A DNA stretch of 64,000 nucleotides from Boseongicola aestuarii (GTDB taxonomy: Bacteria; Pseudomonadota; Alphaproteobacteria; Rhodobacterales; Rhodobacteraceae). Made by a program: the position numbers and the translations under genes. The stretch lies in the NCBI RefSeq assembly GCF_900184815.1, contig NZ_FXXQ01000013.1, positions 1 through 64,000 of the forward strand, in the 5' to 3' direction. Positions 46,430 to 56,085 of this stretch are shown here, in pieces (positions within the stretch are counted from its first letter, which is position 1; each line of letters begins with the position of its first letter). Below the pieces are notes generated by a model, which was not told the origin of the DNA, made no database searches, and saw only the letters and a list, made by a program, of their open reading frames with translations.

Positions 46430-48388
46430 CTAGTGCCGGTTCATGCGGTTTGCGATCAGGTCCTCGACGACCTCGGGTTCGGCCAGTGTCGAAGTGTCGC
46501 CCAGAGCGCCGAAGTCGTCTTCTGCGATCTTGCGCAGGATGCGGCGCATGATCTTGCCCGAGCGCGTCTTTGGCAGGCCCGGCGCCCATTGGATGAGGTC
46601 GGGTTTGGCGATGGGGCCGATGTCTTTGCGGACCCATGTTTCGAGTTCTTTCCTCAGCTCTTCGGAGGGCTCGACGCCGTTCATCAGGGTGACGTAGGCG
46701 TAGATGCCCTGACCCTTGATGGCGTGCGGATAGCCGACAACGGCGCTTTCGGCCACTTTGGGGTGGGCGACGAGAGAGCTTTCGACCTCGGCTGTGCCCA
46801 TGCGATGACCCGAGACGTTGATCACGTCGTCGACGCGGCCGGTGATCCAGTAGTAGCCGTCTTCGTCGCGACGTGCGCCGTCGCCGGTGAAGTAATAGTT
46901 CTTGTAGTCGGCGAAGTAGGTTTTCTCGAAGCGCTCGTGGTCTTCCCAGACTGTGCGCATCTGAGCGGGCCAGCTGTCTTTGATGCAAAGCACGCCTTCG
47001 GCGGCGGTGGTGTGGATTTCTTCGCCGGTTGTTGGTTCGAGTATGACCGGCTGAACGCCGAAAAAGGGCAGGGTGCAAGAGCCGGGTTTGGTGGGTGTCG
47101 CTCCCGGAAGCGGGGTCATCAAGTGGCCGCCAGTTTCAGTCTGCCACCATGTATCGACGATGGGGACGTTCCCCTTGCCGACGACGTTGTGATACCAGTT
47201 CCAGGCTTCGGGGTTGATCGGCTCGCCCACGGTGCCCAGCACCTTGAGGTCAGAGAGGTCGTATTTTTCGACGAACTCGGGGCCTTTGCCCATCAGCGCA
47301 CGGATGGCGGTGGGGGCGGTGTAGAATTGGTTCACCTTGTGCTTTTCGCAGACCGCCCAGAAGCGTCCGGCGTCGGGGTAGGTGGGCACGCCCTCGAACA
47401 TCAGCGTGGTGGCTCCGTTCGCCAGCGGGCCGTAGACGATATAGCTGTGGCCCGTCACCCAGCCGACGTCTGCGGTACACCAGAAGACATCGCCGTCGTG
47501 GTAATCGAACGTGTATTGGTGCGTCATCGAGGCGTAGACGATGTAGCCGCCTGTGGTGTGGACGACGCCTTTGGGCTGACCGGTCGAACCGGAGGTGTAG
47601 AGGATGAACAGCGGGTCTTCGGCGTTCATTTCTTCGGGGGGACAATCGTCGGAGACGTTTTGTGCGGCTTCGTGCAGCCAAACGTCGAGGTCGTGGCGCC
47701 AGGCGACTTGCTGGCCGGTGCGGCGCACGACGAGACATTTCACGTCATCGGCCACGTTGTTCAGGGCCTGGTTGACGTTGTCCTTGAGGTTCGTCACGCG
47801 GCCACCGCGCGGGGCACCGTCGGAGGTGATGACAACCTTGGCGTTCGAACCTGCGACGCGGGCGCCCAAGGCGTCGGCGGAAAAGCCAGCGAAGACGATC
47901 GAGTGGATCGCGCCGATGCGGGCCGAGGCAAGCATGGCGTAGGCGGCTTCGGGGATCATCGGCATGTAAAGCACGACGCGGTCGCCCTTTTTGACGCCCA
48001 TGTCTTTCAGAACATTGGCGAATTTGCAGACGTTCGCGTGGAGTTCCTTGTAGGTGATATGCAGGGCGTCGTCTTCGGGACTATCGGGTTCCCAGATGAT
48101 CGCGGTTTGATCGCCTCGTGTTTCGAGGTGGCGGTCGATGCAGTTGGCTGCGACGTTGAGGGTGCCGTCCTCGTACCAGCGGATGTCGATATTGCCCGGT
48201 GCGAATGAGGTGTTCTTGACCTTGGTGTAGGGCTTGATCCAGTCGATGCGTCGGCCATGTTCGCCCCAGAAGCCTTCTGGGTCTTCAACAGAGCTGTCGT
48301 ACATTGCCTGATAGGTGGCCTGGTCGGCGTGGGATTTGGATGCGAAGTCGTCGGTCGGCAGGTACATGCCGTTTTTGGTTTCCAGCAT
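46430..48388 (-). CDS. acs: Acetyl-CoA synthetase
   Basis: This is an AMP-forming acetate-CoA ligase of 652 residues, the normal length. The adenylation motif is [19 protein letters not shown] near residue 265. The [14 protein letters not shown] segment and the C-terminal [12 protein letters not shown], with the regulatory acetylated lysine, are present. It is the last gene behind a branched-chain-type ABC transporter operon, 62 bases after its ATPase gene. A regulator and sensor kinase gene set diverges beyond the transporter. Confidence 0.97.
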   Translation of the reverse strand: MLETKNGMYLPTDDFASKSHADQATYQAMYDSSVEDPEGFWGEHGRRIDWIKPYTKVKNTSFAPGNIDIRWYEDGTLNVAANCIDRHLETRGDQTAIIWEPDSPEDDALHITYKELHANVCKFANVLKDMGVKKGDRVVLYMPMIPEAAYAMLASARIGAIHSIVFAGFSADALGARVAGSNAKVVITSDGAPRGGRVTNLKDNVNQALNNVADDVKCLVVRRTGQQVAWRHDLDVWLHEAAQNVSDDCPPEEMNAEDPLFILYTSGSTGQPKGVVHTTGGYIVYASMTHQYTFDYHDGDVFWCTADVGWVTGHSYIVYGPLANGATTLMFEGVPTYPDAGRFWAVCEKHKVNQFYTAPTAIRALMGKGPEFVEKYDLSDLKVLGTVGEPINPEAWNWYHNVVGKGNVPIVDTWWQTETGGHLMTPLPGATPTKPGSCTLPFFGVQPVILEPTTGEEIHTTAAEGVLCIKDSWPAQMRTVWEDHERFEKTYFADYKNYYFTGDGARRDEDGYYWITGRVDDVINVSGHRMGTAEVESSLVAHPKVAESAVVGYPHAIKGQGIYAYVTLMNGVEPSEELRKELETWVRKDIGPIAKPDLIQWAPGLPKTRSGKIMRRILRKIAEDDFGALGDTSTLAEPEVVEDLIANRMNRH

Positions 48389-48420
48389 GGGACTCTCCAG
48401 GTCTTGGTCTTCAGATGTGT

Positions 48421-48444
48421 GGCGCCGGGCGTGGGCCCGGCGCC
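48421..48444. other. GC-rich hairpin between ABC ATPase gene and acs
   Basis: A perfect 10-bp stem (48421-48430 with 48435-48444) and a 4-base loop lie in the 62-base gap. In the direction of these genes no T-run follows, so it is more likely an RNA-stabilising or partial stop element than a full terminator. It may separate acs from transporter message levels. Confidence 0.55.
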
Positions 48445-48450
48445 GGATTT

Positions 48451-49206
48451 TCAGATCGCGAGATATTCGGCGCGGAGTTTTTCGTCGTCCAGCACTTTCT
48501 GGGCGCTGTCGTCATAGACCACGCGACCGGTGTCGAGGATCACGGCGCGGTCCGCGAGCTTGAGGGCTGCGACGGCGTTTTGCTCGACGATGATGGTCGT
48601 GATGCCCTGGTCACGGATGATGTTCAGCGTCTTGGCGATTTCCTGAACGATCACGGGGGCGAGGCCTTCGTATGGTTCGTCCAACAGCAGGACCTTGATG
48701 TCACGGGCCAATGCACGGGCGATGGCGAGCATTTGCTGTTCACCACCCGAAAGCGTGACGCCGTCCTGGTTCTTGCGTTCGCCAAGGCGCGGGAACAGCG
48801 AATAGATGCGTTCAAGCGACCAGCCGATGGGCGGGGCGATCTGGGCGAGCTTCAGGTTCTCTTCCACGGTGAGGCCGGGGATGATGCGGCGGTCTTCGGG
48901 GACCAGTGCGATCCCGTTTTGCGCCGCGGCATGGCTGGCCATCGTGTGGAGCGGCTGGTGGTCGAGCCAGACTTCGCCGAAGCGCAACTCGGGGCTGTCC
49001 ATGCGGGCGATGGTGCGCAGGGTCGTGGTCTTGCCCGCGCCGTTGCGGCCCAGAAGGGCAAGGATTTCACCTTCGTGGACGTTAAAGCTGACGTCCTGCA
49101 CGATGTAGCTTTCGCCATAGTAGGCTTCGATGTTCCACACCGAAAGATAGGCCGGGGAGGTGGCTGCGTTGTTGGCGTTCTTATCGAAAGGTTTTTCGTC
49201 GAGCAT
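48451..49206 (-). CDS. Branched-chain-type ABC transporter ATPase (LivF-like)
   Basis: This is a cytoplasmic ATPase of 251 residues. Walker A is GRNGAGKTT near residue 53, the signature [15 protein letters not shown] and Walker B VLLLDEP. It carries an N-terminal extension of about 20 residues before the usual LivF start. It lies 12 bases after the LivG-like gene. The ligand is unknown; the acs neighbour hints at a small acid or amide rather than an amino acid. Confidence 0.93.
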   Translation of the reverse strand: MLDEKPFDKNANNAATSPAYLSVWNIEAYYGESYIVQDVSFNVHEGEILALLGRNGAGKTTTLRTIARMDSPELRFGEVWLDHQPLHTMASHAAAQNGIALVPEDRRIIPGLTVEENLKLAQIAPPIGWSLERIYSLFPRLGERKNQDGVTLSGGEQQMLAIARALARDIKVLLLDEPYEGLAPVIVQEIAKTLNIIRDQGITTIIVEQNAVAALKLADRAVILDTGRVVYDDSAQKVLDDEKLRAEYLAI

Positions 49207-49218
49207 CTGTTTGCCCCC

Positions 49219-49977
49219 TTAAGCCGCGGCTTCGCCGAGGTACGCTTCTTGTACCTTCGGGTTGCCTTTGATGTTTTCCGGCACGTCTTCCACCAGCGGT
49301 CTGCCTTGTGCGAGAACGGTGATCCGTTCGGCGAGGCTGAACACGACGTGCATGTCGTGCTCAATGATGCACATGGTGATGTCGCGCTTTTCCTTGATCT
49401 CTTTCAGGAGATCGATGGTATTGTTGGTGTCGGCGCGCGCCATGCCTGCGGTGGGTTCGTCCAGAAGCAGAAGCTTTGGCTCCTGCACGAGACACATCGC
49501 CATTTCGAGGCGGCGTTTGTCTCCGCGCGACATGGACGCCGAGTGCATGTGGCGTTTGTCGAGCATGTTCACGTCGGCAAGCATCGCTTCGGCTTTTTCC
49601 AGCAGTTCTTTCTCGTGGGCGAAGCTTTCAAGCGCATGCATCCGGAACGCGCCGTCGCGTTTGGCGAAACACGGGATCATGATGTTTTCAAGGACGGTGA
49701 GGTCACTGAAGATTTCGGGCGTCTGAAATACGCGCGAGATACCCATTTGGTTGATCTGGTGCGGTTTGCGCCCCAACACCGACTGTCCGTCGAACATGAC
49801 CGAGCCGGTATCCGGGATCAGTTTGCCGACGAGGCAGTTCAGAAGGGTGGATTTACCGGCCCCGTTGGGGCCGATGATGGCGTGGACGGTGTTTTCCTGA
49901 ACCGAGAGGTTCACGTCACCCAAGGCCTGCAAGCCGCCGAAGCGCTTGTTTACACCTTTGACTTCAAGAATTCCCAT
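49219..49977 (-). CDS. Branched-chain-type ABC transporter ATPase (LivG-like)
   Basis: This is the second ATPase, 252 residues. Walker A is GPNGAGKST at about residues 37-45. The signature region reads MSRGDKRRLEMAMCL, a noncanonical form (MSRGD in place of LSGGQ) known in some UrtD/LivG-like ATPases. Walker B is LLLLDEPTAGM. It sits in the run binding protein, LivH, LivM, LivG, LivF. Confidence 0.92.
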   Translation of the reverse strand: MGILEVKGVNKRFGGLQALGDVNLSVQENTVHAIIGPNGAGKSTLLNCLVGKLIPDTGSVMFDGQSVLGRKPHQINQMGISRVFQTPEIFSDLTVLENIMIPCFAKRDGAFRMHALESFAHEKELLEKAEAMLADVNMLDKRHMHSASMSRGDKRRLEMAMCLVQEPKLLLLDEPTAGMARADTNNTIDLLKEIKEKRDITMCIIEHDMHVVFSLAERITVLAQGRPLVEDVPENIKGNPKVQEAYLGEAAA

Positions 49978-49988
49978 TGTGGTGTCTC

Positions 49989-51251
49989 CTATTCCGCAGG
50001 TGTCTTGGATGGGGTGTCGTCAGTCTTGGCCTTGCGTCGGAACAGTCCGGCGATCTTCTGTCCGCCTTCGACGAGACCGCCGGGGAGGAAGATGACGACC
50101 AGCATGAACACGATGCCGAGGGTCAGGTGCCAGCCTTTGCCGATGAACGGATAGATCATCGAGACAACGAAGTCCTCAAGCCCGTCGGGCAGGAAGGCGA
50201 ACCACTGGTGCAGGATGGTTTCGTTGATCTTGGAAATGATGTTTTCCATGTATTTGATCATACCCGCGCCCAGAACCGGTCCGATGAGGGTCCCGACGCC
50301 GCCAAGGATCGCCATTAGGACGACTTCGCCTGATGCGGTCCAGAACATGCGCTCGGGGCCGACTTGGGTGTCCATCGCGACCATCAGGCCACCGGCGAGA
50401 CCGGCATACATGCCCGAGATGACGAAGGCGGCAAGCGTGTAGGGCTTAGAGTTCAGGCCGGTGTAGCTCATCCGTTGCTGGTTCGATTTCACAGCGCGCA
50501 GCATCATGCCGAAAGGCGAGCGGAAGATGCGGATCGAGAGGTAGAAGCTGAGCAGCATCACGACAGCTGCGATGTAGTAGCCCGCGTTGAATGTGAACAG
50601 CCAGTCGCCAAGCGACAATTCGTAAGATGTCCGCATATCGATGCCGAAGAAGTTCGCACGACCGATCTCACCGGGTTCGAGGCCCGACAGGATCGGACGG
50701 TCGGTGGCCTTGATCTGGAGGCCCGTCTCGCCGCCTGTGATCGGTGTCAGCACCGAATAGGCGAGTGCGTATGACATCTGGGCGAACGCCAGGGTCAGGA
50801 TCGAGAAGTAGATGCCTGAGCGGCGCAAACAGATGAAGCCGACAAGAAGCGCAAAGAGGCCTGCGAAGATGATCGACAGGATGATCGCCGGAATGATGTT
50901 CAGCGTGACCAGTTTCATCATCCAGATCGCGGCATAGGAGCCCACTCCGAGGAACGCCGCGTGGCCGAATGACAGGTAGCCTGTGAGGCCAAAGAGGATG
51001 TTGAAGCCAATTGCGAAGATGCCGAAGATCACGAAGCGTTGCATCAGGTCCGGGTAGCCTGCGTTGAACTGAGCCATCCCAGAACCTTCGGGGAAGGGGT
51101 TCAAGATGAACGGTGCAAGCATCGTCAGCACGACCACCAGCGCGAGCAGTGTCGCATCTTTCCGGTTCAGGCCGAGAAAGCCGGTGCTTGCGACAATTGA
51201 CGGCGGTGCCTTTGGCTTGGCGATGGGGGTATTGGTTGCTTGTTCAGTCAT
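49989..51251 (-). CDS. Branched-chain-type ABC transporter permease (LivM-like)
   Basis: This is an inner-membrane permease of 420 residues with about ten helices. It has [20 protein letters not shown] near residue 85, the LivM signature. An insertion at about residues 170-215, including [20 protein letters not shown], would lie in a periplasmic loop. It lies three bases after the LivH-like gene. Confidence 0.92.
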   Translation of the reverse strand: MTEQATNTPIAKPKAPPSIVASTGFLGLNRKDATLLALVVVLTMLAPFILNPFPEGSGMAQFNAGYPDLMQRFVIFGIFAIGFNILFGLTGYLSFGHAAFLGVGSYAAIWMMKLVTLNIIPAIILSIIFAGLFALLVGFICLRRSGIYFSILTLAFAQMSYALAYSVLTPITGGETGLQIKATDRPILSGLEPGEIGRANFFGIDMRTSYELSLGDWLFTFNAGYYIAAVVMLLSFYLSIRIFRSPFGMMLRAVKSNQQRMSYTGLNSKPYTLAAFVISGMYAGLAGGLMVAMDTQVGPERMFWTASGEVVLMAILGGVGTLIGPVLGAGMIKYMENIISKINETILHQWFAFLPDGLEDFVVSMIYPFIGKGWHLTLGIVFMLVVIFLPGGLVEGGQKIAGLFRRKAKTDDTPSKTPAE

Positions 51252-51254
51252 GGC

Positions 51255-52286
51255 TTATTCCTCCATCACGCCTTTGCGGCCCATGAGGCCACGGGGACGT
51301 GTGAGCAGAATGATAATGGCGATCAGGTAGATGATGATCTGATTGATGCCCGGGAAGATATCGAGAATTTGCGTCATTGAGGCAAAGCTTTCGACGATGC
51401 CGAGTAGGAAGCCTGCCAGAACCGCTCCGGGGAGCGAGCCCATGCCTCCGACGACGACCACCACGAAGCTGAGGACGAGGAAGTCCATTCCCATGTGATA
51501 GTTCGGACTGTTGATTGGTGCGTACATCACGCCTGCCAGTCCCGCCACGCAGGCCGCAATGGCGAACATGATGGTAAAGCGCTTGTCGATGTTGATTCCC
51601 AGAAGGCCGACCGTTTCGCGGTCTGCCATGCCTGCGCGCACGACCATACCGAAGGTGGTGAACTGCAGGAAGGCGAAGACGCCGGCGATGACGATCATCG
51701 AGAAGCTGAAGTATATCAGACGCCAGTAGGGGTAGATGATGGTATTCGCGTCAAAGCCAACCAATGCGCCGAAGTCGAACGAGCCGGTAAAGGCTGGTGG
51801 GGCCGGTGTCGGGATCGGGTTGGCGCCATAGAAATACTTGATGATTTCCTGAAGCACGATGGCAAGGCCGAAGGTCACCAGGATCTGGTCGGCGTGGGGG
51901 CGCTTGTAGAAGTGCTTTACAAGGCCGCGCTCCATGGCGATGCCGATGAAGGCCATGATCGGAATCGAGAACAGGATCGCCAGCGGCACGGACCATTCTA
52001 TGATCGACTGGCCGATTTCGGGGCCGAACCATTCATGCATGTAGGGGACGTCGATCTTCAGCGGGTTGCCGAGGAAGTCCTTGCGCGTCTCATCGACGAT
52101 CTGATGGCTGAGGCCCAGGAGGCGCTGAAGCGTCACGGCGCAGAAGGCACCGATCATGAACAGCGCACCATGCGCGAAATTCACGACACCCAGCGTGCCG
52201 AAGATCAGGGTCAGACCAAGGGCGATCAGCGCATAGGCGCTGCCCTTGTCGAGGCCGTTCAGGATTTGAAGGATAATGGCTTCCAT
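51255..52286 (-). CDS. Branched-chain-type ABC transporter permease (LivH-like)
   Basis: This is an inner-membrane permease of 343 residues with about eight helices. The start region LNGLDKGSAYALIALGLTLI and FGTLGVVNFAHGALFMIGAF is typical of LivH. The ATG at 52286 is chosen since GAGGTGG lies seven bases upstream; a GTG at 52295 falls inside that ribosome binding site. Confidence 0.92.
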   Translation of the reverse strand: MEAIILQILNGLDKGSAYALIALGLTLIFGTLGVVNFAHGALFMIGAFCAVTLQRLLGLSHQIVDETRKDFLGNPLKIDVPYMHEWFGPEIGQSIIEWSVPLAILFSIPIMAFIGIAMERGLVKHFYKRPHADQILVTFGLAIVLQEIIKYFYGANPIPTPAPPAFTGSFDFGALVGFDANTIIYPYWRLIYFSFSMIVIAGVFAFLQFTTFGMVVRAGMADRETVGLLGINIDKRFTIMFAIAACVAGLAGVMYAPINSPNYHMGMDFLVLSFVVVVVGGMGSLPGAVLAGFLLGIVESFASMTQILDIFPGINQIIIYLIAIIILLTRPRGLMGRKGVMEE

Positions 52287-52335
52287 TTTTCCCACCTCAA
52301 ATGGTTGCGGACTGGCCTTTCAAGGCCTGGAATGG

Positions 52336-52363
52336 TCCGGGCGAGGCATGTGCCCCGCCCGGA
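52336..52363. other. Hairpin between binding-protein and permease genes
   Basis: TCCGGGCG (52336-52343) pairs with CGCCCGGA (52356-52363), and GGCA/TGCC extend the stem inward across one mismatch. No T-run follows in the gene direction. Such hairpins after a binding-protein gene stabilise its 3' end and raise its level over the permeases. Confidence 0.6.
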
Positions 52364-52370
52364 AACGGCG

Positions 52371-53753
52371 TTACGCGCCGGGGTTGCAGGCGCCGAGGCT
52401 TGCTTCTGCGCCACCCATCTGCGGGTGATCGGGCGCATAAGTGACCTGCTCGACCGGAGTGACTTCGACGATTTCGACGAGGTCGAATTCGTTCTCTGGG
52501 TTCTCCTTGCCGCGCACAACGACAACGTCCTTGAAGCACTGGTGGTCATCGGCACGATACAACGTTGGGCCGTTGCCCATGCCGTCGAACTCGAAGCCGG
52601 CGAGGGCTTCAGCCACAGCGCAGGGGTTGAACGACCCGGCGCGGTTGACGGCATCCGCATAAAGCAGCGTCTGCACGTAGACGGTGTGAGCCGCCTGGCT
52701 TGGCGGGAAGCCGAACTTGGTGCCGAAGGATTGTACGAAGGCGTTGGTGCCGTAGTACTTGGCGCCGGCCTGGTTCTCGAGTTTCCAGTCCCAGTTCTGC
52801 GAGCCGAGGATGCCTTTGATGTTGGCACCGGCGCCGCGCGCCATAAGCTCGGAGTAGAGCGGAACGACGATCTCGAAGTTCTTGCCGTTGGCTTCTGCCG
52901 CACGCAGGCCGAACTGGACCGCGTTGGTCAGCGAGTTGACCATGTTTCCGCCGTAGTGGTTCAGAACCAGCACGTCTGCGCCCGAGTTCAGAACCGGAGC
53001 GATGTAGGACGAGAAGTCCGTCTGGGTCAGTGGCGTGAGGACCGAATTAACGGTTTCCCAGCCCATGGCCTCGGTGGATTCGCGCACGGCCTGTTCGGTC
53101 GTGTAGCCCCAGTTGTAGTCGGCTGTCAGGTGATAGGCCTTACGGTCGGTGCCGTAAGCTTTGGCCAGCACTGGTGCCAGCGCGGCACCCGACATGTACG
53201 AGTTGAAGAAGTGGCGGAAGCCGTTGGCTTTGCGGTCCTTACCCGTTGTGTCGTTGGAGTGTGTGAGGCCAGCCATGAAGATGACGCCAGCTTCCTGGCA
53301 CAGAGCCTGAACGGCCACAGCCACACCGGAAGAAGAACCACCCGTGATCATGATAGCGCCGTCTTTTTCGATCATCGAACGGGCCGAAGCACGTGCGGCA
53401 TCCGATTTAGTCTGCGTGTCGCCGGTTACGAACTGCACCTTCTTGCCCATGATGCCGGTTCCGTCCAGCGTCTTGGATGTGAAGGTGTTGATCATGCCGC
53501 CATCGCCTTCACCGTTCAGGTGCTCGACGGCAAGCTGGTATGCACGCAACTGGTCTGCGCCTTCGTCGGCGTAGGGGCCGGACTGCGGGACGTTGAAGCC
53601 CAGCGTGACAGTGTCGCCCTGTGGTGCGTTCGTGAAACCGGTGTGTGCGCCGGCCCATACGGCGCCTGTGAAGATTGTCGGTGTCGCGAGCGCCGCGCCG
53701 GCTGCTGCACCGGCCTTCAGCACACCACGACGTGTGAAGTTGGATTTTGTCAT
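52371..53753 (-). CDS. ABC transporter substrate-binding protein (branched-chain/urea-like)
   Basis: This is a periplasmic binding protein of 460 residues. It begins MTKSNFTRRGVLKAGAAAGA, a twin-arginine-like signal (TRRGVLK) rather than a plain Sec signal. The mature part starts VTLGFNVPQSGPYADEGADQ, a Peripla_BP_6 pattern. Its Tat-type export and its link to acs set it apart from the urea-binding protein at the left of the window. It is divergent from an ScfR-type regulator. The ligand is not known. Confidence 0.9.
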   Translation of the reverse strand: MTKSNFTRRGVLKAGAAAGAALATPTIFTGAVWAGAHTGFTNAPQGDTVTLGFNVPQSGPYADEGADQLRAYQLAVEHLNGEGDGGMINTFTSKTLDGTGIMGKKVQFVTGDTQTKSDAARASARSMIEKDGAIMITGGSSSGVAVAVQALCQEAGVIFMAGLTHSNDTTGKDRKANGFRHFFNSYMSGAALAPVLAKAYGTDRKAYHLTADYNWGYTTEQAVRESTEAMGWETVNSVLTPLTQTDFSSYIAPVLNSGADVLVLNHYGGNMVNSLTNAVQFGLRAAEANGKNFEIVVPLYSELMARGAGANIKGILGSQNWDWKLENQAGAKYYGTNAFVQSFGTKFGFPPSQAAHTVYVQTLLYADAVNRAGSFNPCAVAEALAGFEFDGMGNGPTLYRADDHQCFKDVVVVRGKENPENEFDLVEIVEVTPVEQVTYAPDHPQMGGAEASLGACNPGA

Positions 53754-53890
53754 AAAACTCTCCCTATGTTTTCCGGCTATCGTGGTTGCCCACTTGCGCC
53801 TCCTCGCGCAGCCGAACCTTTGACAAGGTGCCCTACTTATCTGTCACGCCATGCAAAAAAGATAGTAAGTCTCGACATAGAAACGTTTAT

Positions 53891-53930
53891 TTTGTAAAAT
53901 AATCCACATGCAGGTGCAGCAATTTGTAAA
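53891..53930. promoter_or_regulatory. Two TTTGTAAA sites in the divergent promoter
   Basis: TTTGTAAA occurs at 53891-53898 and 53923-53930, 32 bases apart, which is about three helical turns. Each resembles the TTTGCAAA palindrome bound by RamB/PccR-type short-chain fatty acid regulators. They lie between the binding-protein gene and the ScfR-type gene, so they are candidate operators for both directions. Only the matching pattern supports this. Confidence 0.45.
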
Positions 53931-53981
53931 CAATTTATCGCGCACCCACAGAATGACGTTGAAGAATCGAGGTTTTTTGAT

Positions 53982-55337
53982 ATGGCGCGACCCGCTTTGA
54001 CTGGCTCACGTATCCGGCGCTACCGGATCGATCGGGGGATCAAGCAGGCCGAGCTTGCACGGCAATGCGACATCTCGCCGAGTTACCTCAATCTGATCGA
54101 GCATAACCGCCGCAAGATCGGCGGCGCGTTGCTGAACAGTGTGGCTGCCGCGCTGGAAGTGGACACAGCAACCCTGAGCGAAGGTGCGGGCGCCGCGATA
54201 ACCGGGGCCCTTGAAGTGGCGGCGGGCAGCTTTGCCGCCTCGGGGCGCGAGATCGAGCGCAGCGAGGATTTCGCTGGGCGGTTTCCGGGCTGGGCGCAAC
54301 TGGTGGTCGAGCAACAGGCGCGGGTGTCCGAGCTGGAGCGGTTGGTCGAAACGCTGAACGACCGGCTGACACATGATCCGTTCTTGTCGGCCTCTCTGCA
54401 CAACGTGTTGTCCACGGTCACGGCGATCCGCTCGACCAGCGGCATTCTGGCCACCGGCGAAGATATCGAGGCCGAGTGGCAGGCACGGTTCCATCGCAAC
54501 CTTTATGAGGACAGCCAGCGTCTGGCCGAGAGTACCGAGGCCTTGGTTGGCTATCTGGACGCAGGCGGGGACGCGGACCGAACCTTGTCTCTGCCCCAAG
54601 ACGAAATGGAGGCGTGGTTGAGCGATCACGATTGGCGGATCGAAGCTTATGAGGAAGGCCGCGACATGGAGGTCGACGTGGTGATCGCCGAGGTCGGGAC
54701 CGCGTTGACGTCATCGGCTGCCCGCAGTCTGGCGGCGCGGTTTCTTGAGCGGTATAGAGCGGATGTCATGGCCTTGCCGGGGGCGGATCTGGAGGCGGCG
54801 GTTCTGGCGGGTGAGCGCGATCCGATGCGGCTTGCGGCGCGATTTTCCATCGATCTGCCGCGCGCGATGCGCCGGATGGCGACCTTGCCGGGACGGTTCT
54901 TCAAGGGCGGGTTGCCGCCGGGACTGGTAATTTGCGACGGCTCGGGGACGCTGACGTTCCGAAAGCCAGTGCGTGGTTTCGACCCGCCCCGTTTTGGCGC
55001 GTCCTGTGCCGTGTGGCCGTTGTTTCAGGCGCTGCACCGTCCTTTGACGCCGGTCAGTTCAGAGCTGTCGCTGGTGGGCCAGGATGATGTGCGGTTCAAG
55101 ACTTGGTCGCTTGCGACGTCGGAGTATGTGGCCGGGTTCGACAAGCCTCCGGTGGTCGAAAGCACCATGTTGCTGATGCCGGTGCTGGCGCAGGTAGGGG
55201 CGGAAAGCCCACCGTATCAGGTCGGCACATCCTGCCGGGTCTGCGCGATCAAGGGGTGTCCGGCACGGCGCGAGCCGTCGATCCTGATGCAGTCGGATGT
55301 CGCCTCCTCAGGCGGATCGGGCCTTGGCGCGATGTAA
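53982..55337 (+). CDS. ScfR/RamB-type short-chain fatty acid transcription regulator
   Basis: This is an XRE-family regulator of 451 residues. A helix-turn-helix lies at about residues 7-62 (ARQCDISPSYLNLIEHNRRK). A C-terminal domain ends in the conserved TSCRVCAIKGCPARREPSI. Relatives include RamB and PccR, which control acetate and propionate genes. Between the two, residues 115-200 read HDPFLSASLHNVLSTVTAIR, somewhat like a kinase dimerisation helix. It diverges from the acs-linked transporter, which is its likely target. Confidence 0.87.
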   Translation: MARPALTGSRIRRYRIDRGIKQAELARQCDISPSYLNLIEHNRRKIGGALLNSVAAALEVDTATLSEGAGAAITGALEVAAGSFAASGREIERSEDFAGRFPGWAQLVVEQQARVSELERLVETLNDRLTHDPFLSASLHNVLSTVTAIRSTSGILATGEDIEAEWQARFHRNLYEDSQRLAESTEALVGYLDAGGDADRTLSLPQDEMEAWLSDHDWRIEAYEEGRDMEVDVVIAEVGTALTSSAARSLAARFLERYRADVMALPGADLEAAVLAGERDPMRLAARFSIDLPRAMRRMATLPGRFFKGGLPPGLVICDGSGTLTFRKPVRGFDPPRFGASCAVWPLFQALHRPLTPVSSELSLVGQDDVRFKTWSLATSEYVAGFDKPPVVESTMLLMPVLAQVGAESPPYQVGTSCRVCAIKGCPARREPSILMQSDVASSGGSGLGAM

Positions 55338-55426
55338 TTGGGGACAATCAATATTTTGACAGTTCCCGCGGCATGGGGGATAGTCAATTCAAGACGATAG
55401 TGTCTGACTTTAGGGAGGGGTCAGTC

Positions 55427-55795
55427 ATGGGAGGGACTGTCCTGCTTATTGAGGACGAACCGAACATCATCGAGGCGATCAGGTTCATCCTGTCGCGCGA
55501 TGGATGGCGCGTGGATACGCATTCGGATGGCCTGACGGCGGTAGATGCGGTGCGCGCGCGTCGTCCTGATTTGATTGTGCTTGATGTGATGCTGCCGAAC
55601 CGGTCCGGATACGACATTCTGAACGATCTGCGTGCGGATGCCGAATTCAAGGAACTGCCGGTTCTGATGCTGACCGCGCGGGGTCAGAAGAAGGACCGCG
55701 AACTGGCGGAGAAGCTGGGCGCGAGCCGCTTCATGACAAAACCTTTTTCGAACGGTGAAGTGCTGGAGACAGTCCGCGCCCTGGTTGGCCAGTGA
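55427..55795 (+). CDS. Single-domain response regulator
   Basis: This is a stand-alone receiver (CheY-like) protein of 122 residues. The acidic pocket is IEDEP (residues 9-11 region), the phosphorylation site Asp53 in VLDVMLPNRSG, with Thr83 and Lys105 (MLTARG, FMTKPF). There is no output domain. The ATG at 55427 follows GGGAGGGG; an upstream frame from 55103 overlaps the regulator gene and is rejected. It overlaps a small membrane-protein gene that leads into the kinase gene. Confidence 0.92.
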   Translation: MGGTVLLIEDEPNIIEAIRFILSRDGWRVDTHSDGLTAVDAVRARRPDLIVLDVMLPNRSGYDILNDLRADAEFKELPVLMLTARGQKKDRELAEKLGASRFMTKPFSNGEVLETVRALVGQ

Positions 55796-56082
55796 GCCGG
55801 CCTCCCGAGCCGATTTTTCTTGCGCGGCAGAGTTATCGGCGGCGCCGGTGGAGCGATGCTGCGCGTTTGATGCCCGTGGTCGGGTTGATCGCGCTGCTTT
55901 TGCCGTTGCTGTGGGCGGATCAGGCGACAACGTCGGGTGGAATTCTTTACATATTTTGTGTTTGGGCGCTGTTGATCGCGGGCACGAAGATCATTGCGCG
56001 GCGGCTGACTGATTACGATCCGTTGATTGAGACGAACGACAGCACCGAAAGTACGGAGACAAAGGACGGAGGCGCGCGCTAG
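55792..56082 (+). CDS. Small two-span membrane protein
   Basis: The 96-residue product has two hydrophobic segments at about residues 25-43 and 48-66 (LMPVVGLIALLLPLLW and GILYIFCVWALLIAG) and an acidic tail. The GTG start overlaps the receiver stop (GTGA). It ends three bases before the kinase gene. This placement recalls the small membrane partner genes of sodium/solute symporters, and may assist the kinase's symporter-like sensor. No family is certain. Confidence 0.7.
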   Translation: MSRPPEPIFLARQSYRRRRWSDAARLMPVVGLIALLLPLLWADQATTSGGILYIFCVWALLIAGTKIIARRLTDYDPLIETNDSTESTETKDGGAR

Positions 56083-56085
56083 TCC

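Noticed and set aside
46328-48208. 626-codon plus-strand open frame
   Set aside because: It lies opposite acs, whose full set of motifs is on the minus strand. Its own translation has no recognisable domain.
48304-50154. 616-codon plus-strand open frame
   Set aside because: It is the antisense shadow of the two LivF/LivG-like ATPase genes.
51495-53897. 800-codon plus-strand open frame opposite the transporter genes
   Set aside because: It is the antisense of three well-recognised transporter genes. Long antisense frames arise from GC-biased third codon positions, and the translation shows no domain.
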